DNA from: Symsagittifera roscoffensis
Lineage: Eukaryota > Xenacoelomorpha > Acoela > Convolutidae
NCBI RefSeq assembly: GCF_963678635.1
Contig: NC_087062.1
Coordinates: 96,587,705-96,651,704 of the forward strand
Direction: 5' to 3'
DNA length: 64,000 nt
Below, in pieces: positions 40,901-48,657 of this stretch (position 1 is its first letter; every line of letters begins with the position of its first letter). Below the pieces are notes generated by a model. The model saw only the letters and a program-made list of their open reading frames with translations, was not told the DNA's origin and did no database searches. A program made the position numbers and the translations under genes.

Positions 40901-41216
40901 GCAAGAACTAACTAACTTGCGCGTGCTCGAATGGCTCCATGATCTGCCGACAGATCCAAAAGAAACCATCCTGACAATTCAGGACGTCGATAAGGACGGC
41001 ATCAAATACATCAGTCATGACAACACCAGATGTTCCTCTACGTGTTCCACAATCCAACCTCGGTCTCCTAGACTTTGGGCGATCGACGGGGACGTCGATG
41101 GATATTTTTGTCCGGGGAGTGGGGGTAGGACTCACCCACACCGAAAATCTCATAATAAAAAAACTGAAATCGGCAAGAGAAACCGGAGAACTAGAAACGG
41201 AAGGCGAAAATGCTAA
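37827..41216 (+). CDS. pol: Pol part 4: linker with LSGES repeats, integrase, acidic tail
   Basis: The frame becomes meaningful at about 37900; the ATG at 37827 lies in the RNase H overlap. A ~500-residue linker contains four LSGES-type repeats (38504-38676). Integrase follows: zinc finger H-x-H ... CLSCQQAK (39390-39525), then a D-D-E core with QIDHQ near 39593, QSDNGKAF near 39770 and NGLVERQN near 39870. An SH3-like C-terminal part (WVFQEV ... KKWCGPFQITEV) and a long acidic tail come next. The last ~65 codons overlap the macrodomain frame and look non-coding, so the true protein may end or shift frame near 41017. Confidence 0.88.
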   Translation: MTNTRTQIASVKRQNFMSASKRSRFLFLDKETYDKLPLTKWLDKSGHPIPGHPDLPVETAAEIKLLARGEPVPLDLLVRSNLVQQELTRLGINSMALLKRTVNVAPDVMGKLRDLLDREVDRHDREWMETMQRLTVTERTEKRPVSNRSRGVERDCRSIVNQLVTSMPKEILLRTSLTGHRTLNQTEVTEEVRIKSKSSFARRVHFTDAREEYEPSSDCSSGDETMSGESDSLEPIKDYLSDDTFEPVQDDLSGERLTRPPRDRILSGESGSKLPMDRVLSGESRNISDNLEYDVGEPVSSSVDSRSQSWDNTSETTSNSDMSEIAIHSLLVAWKQRGLDREIHQDPDRDRYTSDEEGTVVDNAAEELELIAVSKRPTRLLPHGTVVRTNLEPSVQEATPLKKIWCVKLMDDAHAPEIMSGQMNVVKTYLKARYRLSDLLRAQRNDRMTSSLKRWIEHGAPDKGDLEEDSYKILKQFYLKRKDLLYLNKDGIVACKRKEEDKVLYKYNSIVLPQLYQTELLFRSHDQMGHQGVDKVYNRIQKRFEWPGLKKACEKWIAACLSCQQAKDPRKLRFPLQSIESWGFNEVVQIDHQKICMTATGYNQVLVVIDHFTKYAEAAPCMTASAEETCDHLINVWIARHGCPITFQSDNGKAFVGDLTKELMKRSQVAQAHSTTYHPQTNGLVERQNRTLVSMLRVYCSRYMDDWDRHLPQVMGAYNSTEHSTTGISPHMMLTGHEKALPLTFFYPEYEGKRTAPQTYVRDVIRRQQDLNDLCRRNTQQAQIRQKRRFDKRTADAKAYSVGDYVWVFQEVVPPKGTKKLLKKWCGPFQITEVHQGGRFYRLSTGRAAHYENIKPHNASSEDWCIPADMQEGDYLIVDPACEVNERGTRDKIDGNEVVDHCDLPLDLELTERVEVDDETLPYAEEDWDCPEQTEIDKGTQPDFPLTMETRQSKRGKNKKKYNPYGEDFVVDRIVVNDVMDSLVGLDEVAVLEEIDLVNDMDQDCIDDRSEPEVEFEPEAEQTHEQELTNLRVLEWLHDLPTDPKETILTIQDVDKDGIKYISHDNTRCSSTCSTIQPRSPRLWAIDGDVDGYFCPGSGGRTHPHRKSHNKKTEIGKRNRRTRNGRRKC
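38504..38676 (+). repeat. GTCCGGGGAGT copies within the pol linker
   Basis: GTCCGGGGAG occurs at 38504, 38582, 38624 and 38666, three of them followed by T. In the pol frame they encode M/L-S-G-E-S/R. The same bases recur outside this frame at 41110 and 51826. Confidence 0.85.
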
Positions 41217-41727
41217 AAAACCACCATTCGGACAAATTTTTGAATCTTATTTTGATTTACCGAACCCTTATTCAAGTAATATCGTTATAACGGACAGCGA
41301 TTTCATACTTACGGAACGTACATGTGCGATAGCGATAACGGCGGATGTAAGCTTCAAAACAGCACTAGCAGCTGATTTTAAAAGAGAGTACAAGAATGTC
41401 GAGTTTTTATGGAAACAGAAGCCTGGTGTAGGAGGAATGATAGCGTTGCCCCCTGTCGCATCACAGATACCAGGGAAGTATTTGTGCTTTTTGGTTACGA
41501 AGGCTACTGATAGGCAACACGTGAATCCGGAGAGCTTGGTATTGGCCTTGACTCGACTTAGGGATTTCCTGGTTGAGAGAGGTGTGACTTCTCTCTCGTT
41601 ACCAGTTTATGATCCCAATAGAGGGAAGCTACACCCGAGAGAGTTGTACGCTCTTGTGCATGTGATATTTTCAGAAACTGACATTGAAGTTTACTTACAT
41701 AAAAAATACTATCTGAGTATATGCTAG
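41017..41727 (+). CDS. Macrodomain protein of element C
   Basis: 236 residues in the +1 frame relative to integrase; an alternative start is at 41098. The domain occupies about residues 95-232: CAIAITADVSFKTALAADFKREY, a Gly-rich segment (PGVGGMIALPP), CFLVTKATDRQHVNPESL and SLSLPVYDPNRGKLHP, ending with DIEVYL. These follow the order of TARG1/OARD1-type macrodomains, which bind ADP-ribose and remove it from acidic side chains. The VTK lysine is present. The G-C-G-L-D block, with the catalytic Asp, is replaced by DPNRGKL, so binding is likelier than hydrolysis. It follows integrase and precedes the SGNH ORF. Confidence 0.75.
   Translation: MTTPDVPLRVPQSNLGLLDFGRSTGTSMDIFVRGVGVGLTHTENLIIKKLKSARETGELETEGENAKKPPFGQIFESYFDLPNPYSSNIVITDSDFILTERTCAIAITADVSFKTALAADFKREYKNVEFLWKQKPGVGGMIALPPVASQIPGKYLCFLVTKATDRQHVNPESLVLALTRLRDFLVERGVTSLSLPVYDPNRGKLHPRELYALVHVIFSETDIEVYLHKKYYLSIC
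41079..41120 (+). repeat. Internal copy of the sequence preceding the 3' LTR
   Basis: About 42 bp here match 51797-51836, the bases just upstream of the 3' LTR: both have GCGATC, GGAC, a shared GATGGA and GTCCGGGGAGT, with a two-base length difference. Confidence 0.75.
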
Positions 41728-42190
41728 GGAATGCATTCAGCGATAAGTGGTTTTTATTAAGTCAACTTGATAGAGTTTAGGATTAGGTCTCAGATTAGGA
41801 TTAGGTTCAGTTTAGAATTAAGTTTTATGTTAGGATTAAGTTTTAGTGTAGATATGTGACATTTATGTGTTATGTTATTCTTATGATATGTTTTATGTTT
41901 TATGTCATAAAGGACCTGGAATACTCCAGGTCATCGAGGTGACAGCACTCATTGGTGCTACCCTGACGCAAATAAAGGTGGACGATCCACCCTGGTGCTA
42001 GAATTTTAAATCAGAATTGAAAAGGAGAATTCCAATGAAGAGTTTTAAAGGGTTGATTGATGTCCAATCCGAAAATGATAGTTTTAAGTCGCAAATTGTT
42101 TTTTAGATCTTGATTGATCAGGAATTGTTTACTGAATTCACTTAATCAAACGAAGAAACTACACGAAGACGAAATTCAACACGTTAAGAA
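41728..42190 (+). other. Spacer between macrodomain and SGNH ORFs
   Basis: No coding sequence. TTAGGATTAGG-like text lies at about 41775-41840. Three hairpins follow in a row: an 8-pair stem with tetraloop at 41913-41932, a second at 41938-41962 and a 5-pair stem at 41977-41991. AATAAA is at 41971. It could be an mRNA 3' end, an internal promoter or a leader for ORF3. Confidence 0.5.
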
Positions 42191-45100
42191 ATGGGTGACA
42201 CGAACGAACTCATGGAATTCCTCTCAGCGAGTCTAGGAGCGACTCTAGACGAGATCTATCAGCGGCTGATCGATTGTGATTTCACACGAGAAGACCCGGG
42301 GTTGGCGATGTTTGTGGTCGCACTCCTCAATGCACTGGGACGAGAGGGTCGAGGGAATCGCCCTACAGAGGTCGTGTTGATGTTGGCCTACGGTGAGTCC
42401 GGGACCGCCGAGAGAGGTCGAAACCGATTGATGAGATGGCGACGTGGAGAAATGTCTGGCCACGACCTGGCTTGTGAGCCAGGATTGGGTGAACAAAGGG
42501 ACCACCGGCTAGGTGAGATCCCCTTGCCCGTCCAGCCTGCGCAGCCACTCATCGGAGCGAAGAGACAGCGTGATGGGCCAGGCCCGTCACACTCGGTTGA
42601 CTCTCCTACAGCTGCTCCTCCTCCGAAGAGAGTGAGAGTGAACGAGATAGAGATCCAGTCGTCGGAGACGATTGAGACACTGGAGAAGAAGGAGAGAGAT
42701 CAGCACGAGCTGTGTGCCAAACTTCAGGAGTACAGGGCGATAGCTCGAGAAAGAGACGAATGGAAAAAGAAGTTTGAAGATCTGCAGGTGGCCTACAAGG
42801 AGAACGAGATAAAGCACCTGAAGGAGCTGTATATGGCTAAAGTGAGCCAGGTATCACCGGAAGTTCTGGCAAGCATGAAGTCCTTGGAAGGATCCAGCGA
42901 TACGCGCCCCAGGACAACGACGCAGGAGCTGCGCGCATCGAGAGGGCCTGAGGCTCTGGACATACGTGCATCAAGGGGACCCGAGGCTCCTCAGCAGACA
43001 CGACCGCCTGCTTCGAGTCAGAGGTACACGATACCAGACCCTGCCGACACCTACCTAGCTCCTCAATTCCAGGAGTCATTTAACCAGGTAGCCAGAGCCA
43101 CAATGGATGAGATCAACAGAGGCACTGAGCGGACACTGGTTAGGATCGTTCCTTCCCAACGTCGTGATCATTCATCAAATAGCTCGGAGCGAGCAACACG
43201 CACGATAGCGTGCTCTGCGCCTGGCGGAGTCTTTCAGAAGTCTCGCGTGGTAGACATTAGGAAGAATCTGATGACACGTCATCAGTTCACGCAAGTGCCA
43301 GCCGAGCATCCTCGAGCCTGCCTGAATGACATGAGCTGGAACCCCGCCACGAACGACCAAGTAATTCCCCCAGGGAGTCGCCACTTGATCATTGGAGACA
43401 GTTTGGTAAGAGATCTGAATGAGATCTTCGTTTATGGTCAGACTACCATTCTGTCCTTTGGAGGAGCCTCAGTGGCACAGGTGATCAAAATGATGGAATT
43501 CCAGAGCGAGGATCACCTGGATACATTGATAATAATGCTGGGGACCAATGACGTCTCGAGAGCCCCCGTGACTCCGGAGAGCAAGTGGGAGCCCCTATTG
43601 GTGTGTCTCTTGAATGAATTGAAAGAAAAGTATAGACCCAGGCTCGTAATCTTGTGCACGATACCACTGAATCCTTTGGTGGGCACCATGGTTGCAGATT
43701 TCATGAATGGCAACGTGACGCGATGGAATGAAATGACCCGCAGTCTGGTGAGAAACAACCCTGGCGAGTTGCGAATTCTGGATCTCGAAAACATGCTGCG
43801 CATGATTGATCACATCGCGCTCACCAGAGATGGAGTGCACTTCAAGACCCAACGAGGGAGACACTGGATTAATGATGTGTTTCAGACACAGTTGAAGGAA
43901 GCGGAGCAAGAGTCGAGGGCGACCAGTTCTCTGGCTCGGACCAGTTCGACTGGAGGAAGTAGAATAAGGGCGACCGTGCCCGAATCCCTCGTCAACCGTC
44001 TAGGGCTCTTGGCAACGGAGACGGCTGCAGCTGCAACCGTTGTTCCGAGTTCAAACGTGACAGACAGGCTAGGAACCGTCCCTCCTCCCAGGCCGCAATC
44101 GATTGGAAGCCGACTCGGGAGATCAGGGGAGCAGAATAACAGGAATAACTCCCAGACCGCGTCTAGGAGGAACGATCCGCCTGCCACGACAAATCCTGCC
44201 TCAACAGCAGGACCGTCTACGAGTACCGTGCCAGCTGAGGGAATGGAATCAGGCAACGGGCTACTTTGGAATAGATCAGATCCTAGTCATTGGGGTCAGT
44301 ACAAGACGGACATGTCGGCGAAATTGAACATGAACACCTTGACGTGTCGGGAGGACGCAATCAGAATGACTGGAGGAGAAAGTACCACAGTGTCGCGACT
44401 TTATCGGATACCGGGCGTGGATTGGCTGCTAGCTGAGCAGGAGAAATTCAGCTCCTCTACCTCACTCCAACATGTAGACTTGAATGGATTGCCTCATGAC
44501 AACACCTTTGGACCTTTGAACACCCGGTCGCTCATTGATGTCAGAGATAGGACCCGGGAAAGGACGCCACCTGCTCGCAAGGGCAAATTCCAGACAGACA
44601 ACAAGCCCAGCAACAAACATCACAAGATGTACAGGCAGTTTGCTAAACCACCTGGTCAGACGCCTGGCGAGTATTCGAGGGATTACCCCCGGACGACCAC
44701 GGTGGTGGGTGATGACAAGAGATATGAAAAACTGAAGGCCCCAATAGGCGACGGCCTGTTTGCAGCTTATGATCCCTTGGACATGAAGGCTGCAAAGTAT
44801 CTGATAGTGGCCAGCTCTGATTATCTCTACACGCCCCGTTCGCTATTCTGGCCCGATGTTATTTTCCTGACGGCGCCTAAATTAGACTGGGGACAGGCGA
44901 TAGGCATGATGATAAGTGTGCGAAGAGTGGTCAGCATGGAGCCGCAGGTGATAGTGGTTGCGGGCTCAAACGATCATCTACAAAGCAGAGGCTTGTTGAC
45001 GCGTCTGACGGATGGGTCAATCCCGAGCAACGAGGTTATAGGGGAGGCGATAATGACATTGCTCTCGTCGATGGCTGAAGTGGAGACGGCGGCGAAACAA

Positions 45101-47032
45101 CGTTTCACCCAAAACGTAGTGAAAGTGGTTTTTGTGTTGTCGCCAGGCTATGCTGCATTGCCAGAACCCCTTCAATTTGTGTACACGATGGTCACAACGA
45201 TAGCTGAAGGGATATTCAACGTGATAATACCTGCCCCGAACAGAGTGGTAGACCCAGATAATTACTACCCGTCCCGATCTGAGCTTCCCGCCGTCTGGGC
45301 TGACATCTTCAATGCCATACAAGGGCTCAAGGATTGCAGCACAACTAGGTTGGTGCTGGATGAGGTTCTGGGGTTGGAACTGTCCAACTTTGCCAGATTG
45401 CTGAAGTTAAGACCAGGGGTGGATGACGATCATCTGTTAGTACAGCAGGTGGCTGATGATCTCTGGTTCAGACAGATGGATCATGCAGAGAACGAGCAGG
45501 GAAGGATGATCAGAAAGAACATGACGTCAGCGGAGGAGGACCTGATGGCAATGGCTTTGCGTACGAAGCCGCACAACAACGTATGGTTGTATTTGTCACC
45601 AAGGCTGTGCACCTTGGGTGAGGACGCGTTCGAACATGCGCCGGCAGTAATTAAAGAGATATGTGTGTATCTAAAGAATCTGTTTGATGCCCGGGAGTTA
45701 GCCGGAGGCAAGATGTTGAAACTAATGCAGGATGTGAACACGATGTCGCTGGACAAGTTCCAAGCTGACGTGCTGGCCACGAAGGCACAGTATGAGCGAT
45801 CAGATGCCATCTTGGGTGGAATGGCAGTGGGATGGACGCCATCCTTCCTGTCGACGTGCTATCCGAAGGCATCTAGGAACCTGATCGCGAGTTTCGTCAA
45901 GGACATCAGGAAGTTGTCGATTGGCCTGGTGCTAGCCTTATACGTGACATTTGGTCATGAAAACTTTGTGAAAGGACCGGCAAACCTCTTCACCCAAGCG
46001 TTGGCAGATTTGAGACTGGACGGACTCCTGACTCTGATTGCCATGACCTACGGTCGACTGGGTGACTTGCTTGTGCTGTTACGTTACCCTGAACAACTAC
46101 AGGGACCCAGTCGTGAGTTCAATGCACATTTGGAAACCGCCTCGCTCAGGAAGATGAAAGACTGGAGGACTCTCCTGCTTCAGTACCTCTTGCAACAGAA
46201 CAGAAGCGTCACGGGAGAAGACAAGGTAGCGACGAACGCAGGAGAATGTAAGCAGTACTGTGGCATGCCCTTACTGACAGACTTGGCTGTCATGATGCGA
46301 ATCGATCCGTTGGCTCTGGTCCACGGACTGCGGGAATTCGTCACGGTGGTGTATGGACCGGTGGTAGCTTTCGCGTTCCCGGACGTACAAGTAAAGGCAT
46401 ACAGGAATTCGGTGTTGCATGTTAACCTGGTCTCAGTCGTGGATTGTTCCGTGCTCAATTGGGTGGAGCAGAGTGAACTGAGAGGGCTGGCTAGCGACGA
46501 TAGGCTGTTCGGAAGAATAGCAGAGCTAGGTTGGGTGTTAATGGACTTCAACAACCACTTCAAGTGTCGGATGGGCCGTGAGGATCTTTCCCACATCCAG
46601 TTCAACCCAAAACTTTGGAATTTGAGACCAGTGGTGAAAGATACAGGAGAGGCTGTGAGAGTACCTCAATTGCCAGGAGCCTACACACATGCGAAGGAGA
46701 ATCAGCAGACATGGCTTCCTGGGTCCAGGCCGCTGCCGGACCAAAGCCCTCGATATCCACCGATAAGAAGGATGTTGTTGGGAGTCACATCTCCCATCAT
46801 TGCCCCTCGCATTGGAGCAGCTCGTGACGCAGAGAAGAGAATGCTGAAGTGGAGAGAAGGGATGGAGCCGCGCTTCATCAGCTGGAACGCTGCAGCCGCA
46901 CACACGTTCGACTTCACATTTCCTGATGCTTGGAGCAGAAAAAGATCAAGGCACTACCCTCCAGGAGACCAGAGGTCTCAGCTGAAACATGGAATGAAGT
47001 GTATTCTCCCACAGATGACTTATCGAGACTGA
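42191..47032 (+). CDS. ORF3a of element C: protein with tandem SGNH-hydrolase-like domains
   Basis: 1613 residues. Residues 1-100 are helical and unrecognised; a coiled coil lies at about 160-225. SGNH domain 1 (about 395-560) has all catalytic blocks: IIGDSLV (nucleophile Ser), GGAS, GTND and DGVHF (Asp, His). It could be an active esterase or lipase. SGNH-like domain 2 (about 868-1050) keeps the fold outline (YLIVASSDYL, VVAGSNDH) but not G-D-S or the D-x-x-H, so it is probably inactive. Residues 1050-1580 are unrecognised. The reading leaves this frame near 46925; ORF3b continues it in the -1 frame. Esterase domains are known accessory parts of some non-LTR and rotifer retroelements; their role is unclear. 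Confidence 0.85.
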   Translation: MGDTNELMEFLSASLGATLDEIYQRLIDCDFTREDPGLAMFVVALLNALGREGRGNRPTEVVLMLAYGESGTAERGRNRLMRWRRGEMSGHDLACEPGLGEQRDHRLGEIPLPVQPAQPLIGAKRQRDGPGPSHSVDSPTAAPPPKRVRVNEIEIQSSETIETLEKKERDQHELCAKLQEYRAIARERDEWKKKFEDLQVAYKENEIKHLKELYMAKVSQVSPEVLASMKSLEGSSDTRPRTTTQELRASRGPEALDIRASRGPEAPQQTRPPASSQRYTIPDPADTYLAPQFQESFNQVARATMDEINRGTERTLVRIVPSQRRDHSSNSSERATRTIACSAPGGVFQKSRVVDIRKNLMTRHQFTQVPAEHPRACLNDMSWNPATNDQVIPPGSRHLIIGDSLVRDLNEIFVYGQTTILSFGGASVAQVIKMMEFQSEDHLDTLIIMLGTNDVSRAPVTPESKWEPLLVCLLNELKEKYRPRLVILCTIPLNPLVGTMVADFMNGNVTRWNEMTRSLVRNNPGELRILDLENMLRMIDHIALTRDGVHFKTQRGRHWINDVFQTQLKEAEQESRATSSLARTSSTGGSRIRATVPESLVNRLGLLATETAAAATVVPSSNVTDRLGTVPPPRPQSIGSRLGRSGEQNNRNNSQTASRRNDPPATTNPASTAGPSTSTVPAEGMESGNGLLWNRSDPSHWGQYKTDMSAKLNMNTLTCREDAIRMTGGESTTVSRLYRIPGVDWLLAEQEKFSSSTSLQHVDLNGLPHDNTFGPLNTRSLIDVRDRTRERTPPARKGKFQTDNKPSNKHHKMYRQFAKPPGQTPGEYSRDYPRTTTVVGDDKRYEKLKAPIGDGLFAAYDPLDMKAAKYLIVASSDYLYTPRSLFWPDVIFLTAPKLDWGQAIGMMISVRRVVSMEPQVIVVAGSNDHLQSRGLLTRLTDGSIPSNEVIGEAIMTLLSSMAEVETAAKQRFTQNVVKVVFVLSPGYAALPEPLQFVYTMVTTIAEGIFNVIIPAPNRVVDPDNYYPSRSELPAVWADIFNAIQGLKDCSTTRLVLDEVLGLELSNFARLLKLRPGVDDDHLLVQQVADDLWFRQMDHAENEQGRMIRKNMTSAEEDLMAMALRTKPHNNVWLYLSPRLCTLGEDAFEHAPAVIKEICVYLKNLFDARELAGGKMLKLMQDVNTMSLDKFQADVLATKAQYERSDAILGGMAVGWTPSFLSTCYPKASRNLIASFVKDIRKLSIGLVLALYVTFGHENFVKGPANLFTQALADLRLDGLLTLIAMTYGRLGDLLVLLRYPEQLQGPSREFNAHLETASLRKMKDWRTLLLQYLLQQNRSVTGEDKVATNAGECKQYCGMPLLTDLAVMMRIDPLALVHGLREFVTVVYGPVVAFAFPDVQVKAYRNSVLHVNLVSVVDCSVLNWVEQSELRGLASDDRLFGRIAELGWVLMDFNNHFKCRMGREDLSHIQFNPKLWNLRPVVKDTGEAVRVPQLPGAYTHAKENQQTWLPGSRPLPDQSPRYPPIRRMLLGVTSPIIAPRIGAARDAEKRMLKWREGMEPRFISWNAAAAHTFDFTFPDAWSRKRSRHYPPGDQRSQLKHGMKCILPQMTYRD

Positions 47033-48642
47033 AGTGGTCAGGAGAAGCGAAAGTAGTGATGCTGGAAGTGGCAAGGGAGAGCGGAGGAGGCTCATATGTA
47101 ACGATAGAAGACCTGGCTCCACATGGCGAGGAGTTAGTAGAATTCCTGGTGAATGATGAATTGTTTTATCATGCAGGAGACATGACCGTACCGGCTCGGC
47201 CGGATTCGGGCACAGATGCGCGACAGGGACCCTCGGGACCCAAGCCGAAGCCTGATGCGGACGACGACGAATCGATGGACCAGGACGATAAAGATGACGA
47301 GACCGGCGGGAATAAGACGGAAAAATCGGGAGAGACCGATCTAGGAGCGTTGGAGAGGGACTTGCTAGAGTACAGGTTCAGTGAAGACGACGATGGGGAA
47401 GTCGATGGGAGTTTATTGCTAATGACACCATCATCTTTTATGTCCCCTACAAAGGAGGCGTCGGCCGATCTATCCCCGATGGACCCAATAAGCCAGGCCA
47501 GAGAGTGCCGAAGCAGGGATCCGCAGAGACTGCTTCATGAATCACCGAGGAGGAGGAAAATTGAAGAGTCGATGAAGATATCATTCCTCAGTACGTTACC
47601 AGAGGAGGAATGGGAAAGATATCAAATGGAACTGGAAGGCAAGACAGGAGCAGCCTGGAGCCGAGTGAACTTCATGGAAAGTTCGTGGGACGTGATACGA
47701 CGATATGGGACACAGTCCATAATGAAGGTGGGATTGAATCAACCCATCATGCGCGAGGTCCTGCAGAAAATAGTGAACTTCATGGAGTCGGATGTTCTGA
47801 CCGAGTCAGTTACGGAAGACAGTGCTGATGATCAGCAGGGCACAAAGAAAGTACTTGTTAGACGAGCCAAAAAAGGGCTGAAGAGACTGAAAGGAAGGAC
47901 AGGGAGTAGAGTCGTGAATCAGAAGGTGGTGAAGTTAAAAGCCAAGACAGTGGTGACCTCTCTGATTAGTGCGGGTCGTTCAGGCGAGAGCGGGCAAGGA
48001 GATGATGCGACACCAGCTGGGGGAGAAAAAGAAAACCTGATACCCCCTATGCTCTTGGCAGGTCTGACCATAACTGCCACGAGGTCGAAGAAGATGGCGC
48101 GAACCCTGGCAGACACTAAGTTAGAAATGGAAGTCATCAGTCAATGCGGATCTGGAGGACTGGAAGATTATAGACCCTCGCGAATCAACATGGCCAAGTT
48201 GAAACTGGAAGGACAACTCGACGTGGTCGAGTACAGTCGAATAACTGTGCCGGAATCGGTCCACATGGGAGATCCGGCAGGGGGTTATGTGGAGATGTTG
48301 AAGGCGAGAAACTCCGCAAGAGGGCACCTGATGGCTTGGAGCGAGAAGCGAGCCATGCAAGAATATTTGAAAGAACTTACGGAAAACTCTAACTTGAATC
48401 CAAAAGAGTATGGCACGGTAATGTCGTCAGAAGCAAACGAGATTGGATTGGAAAAACTGCTAGAGATTTCTTGGAGGGCGGCCCTCCAGAAATACTTTGA
48501 TGAGACGATGCATGCACCTGCGACGGTGGCAGCATACCTAGCTCATCCGTGTGCAAGAACTGATCTACAAGTACGACTGGCTTGGTGCTTGATGGGCACC
48601 AAGAAGGTGGAATATGAAGCCAGTAATGATTCGAAATCATGA
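46930..48642 (+). CDS. ORF3b of element C, probable continuation of ORF3a
   Basis: The frame lacks an ATG near its start (it opens with TTG) and overlaps the out-of-frame end of ORF3a, so it is best read as the continuation after a -1 shift in an AAAAAG run. 570 codons: a Glu/Ser/Asp-rich acidic part (about residues 90-200, DDDESMDQDDKDDE), a Lys-rich part, and mixed helical sequence to the end. It finishes at a TGA (48640-48642), with the same frame open on both sides. Not recognised. Confidence 0.6.
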   Translation: MEQKKIKALPSRRPEVSAETWNEVYSPTDDLSRLKWSGEAKVVMLEVARESGGGSYVTIEDLAPHGEELVEFLVNDELFYHAGDMTVPARPDSGTDARQGPSGPKPKPDADDDESMDQDDKDDETGGNKTEKSGETDLGALERDLLEYRFSEDDDGEVDGSLLLMTPSSFMSPTKEASADLSPMDPISQARECRSRDPQRLLHESPRRRKIEESMKISFLSTLPEEEWERYQMELEGKTGAAWSRVNFMESSWDVIRRYGTQSIMKVGLNQPIMREVLQKIVNFMESDVLTESVTEDSADDQQGTKKVLVRRAKKGLKRLKGRTGSRVVNQKVVKLKAKTVVTSLISAGRSGESGQGDDATPAGGEKENLIPPMLLAGLTITATRSKKMARTLADTKLEMEVISQCGSGGLEDYRPSRINMAKLKLEGQLDVVEYSRITVPESVHMGDPAGGYVEMLKARNSARGHLMAWSEKRAMQEYLKELTENSNLNPKEYGTVMSSEANEIGLEKLLEISWRAALQKYFDETMHAPATVAAYLAHPCARTDLQVRLAWCLMGTKKVEYEASNDSKS

Positions 48643-48657
48643 GAGCAGGAGCTGGAG

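Noticed and set aside
41770-41840. Telomere-like TTAGG repeats
   Set aside because: Only a few degenerate copies of TTAGGATTAGG text, no regular array; it lies inside element C.
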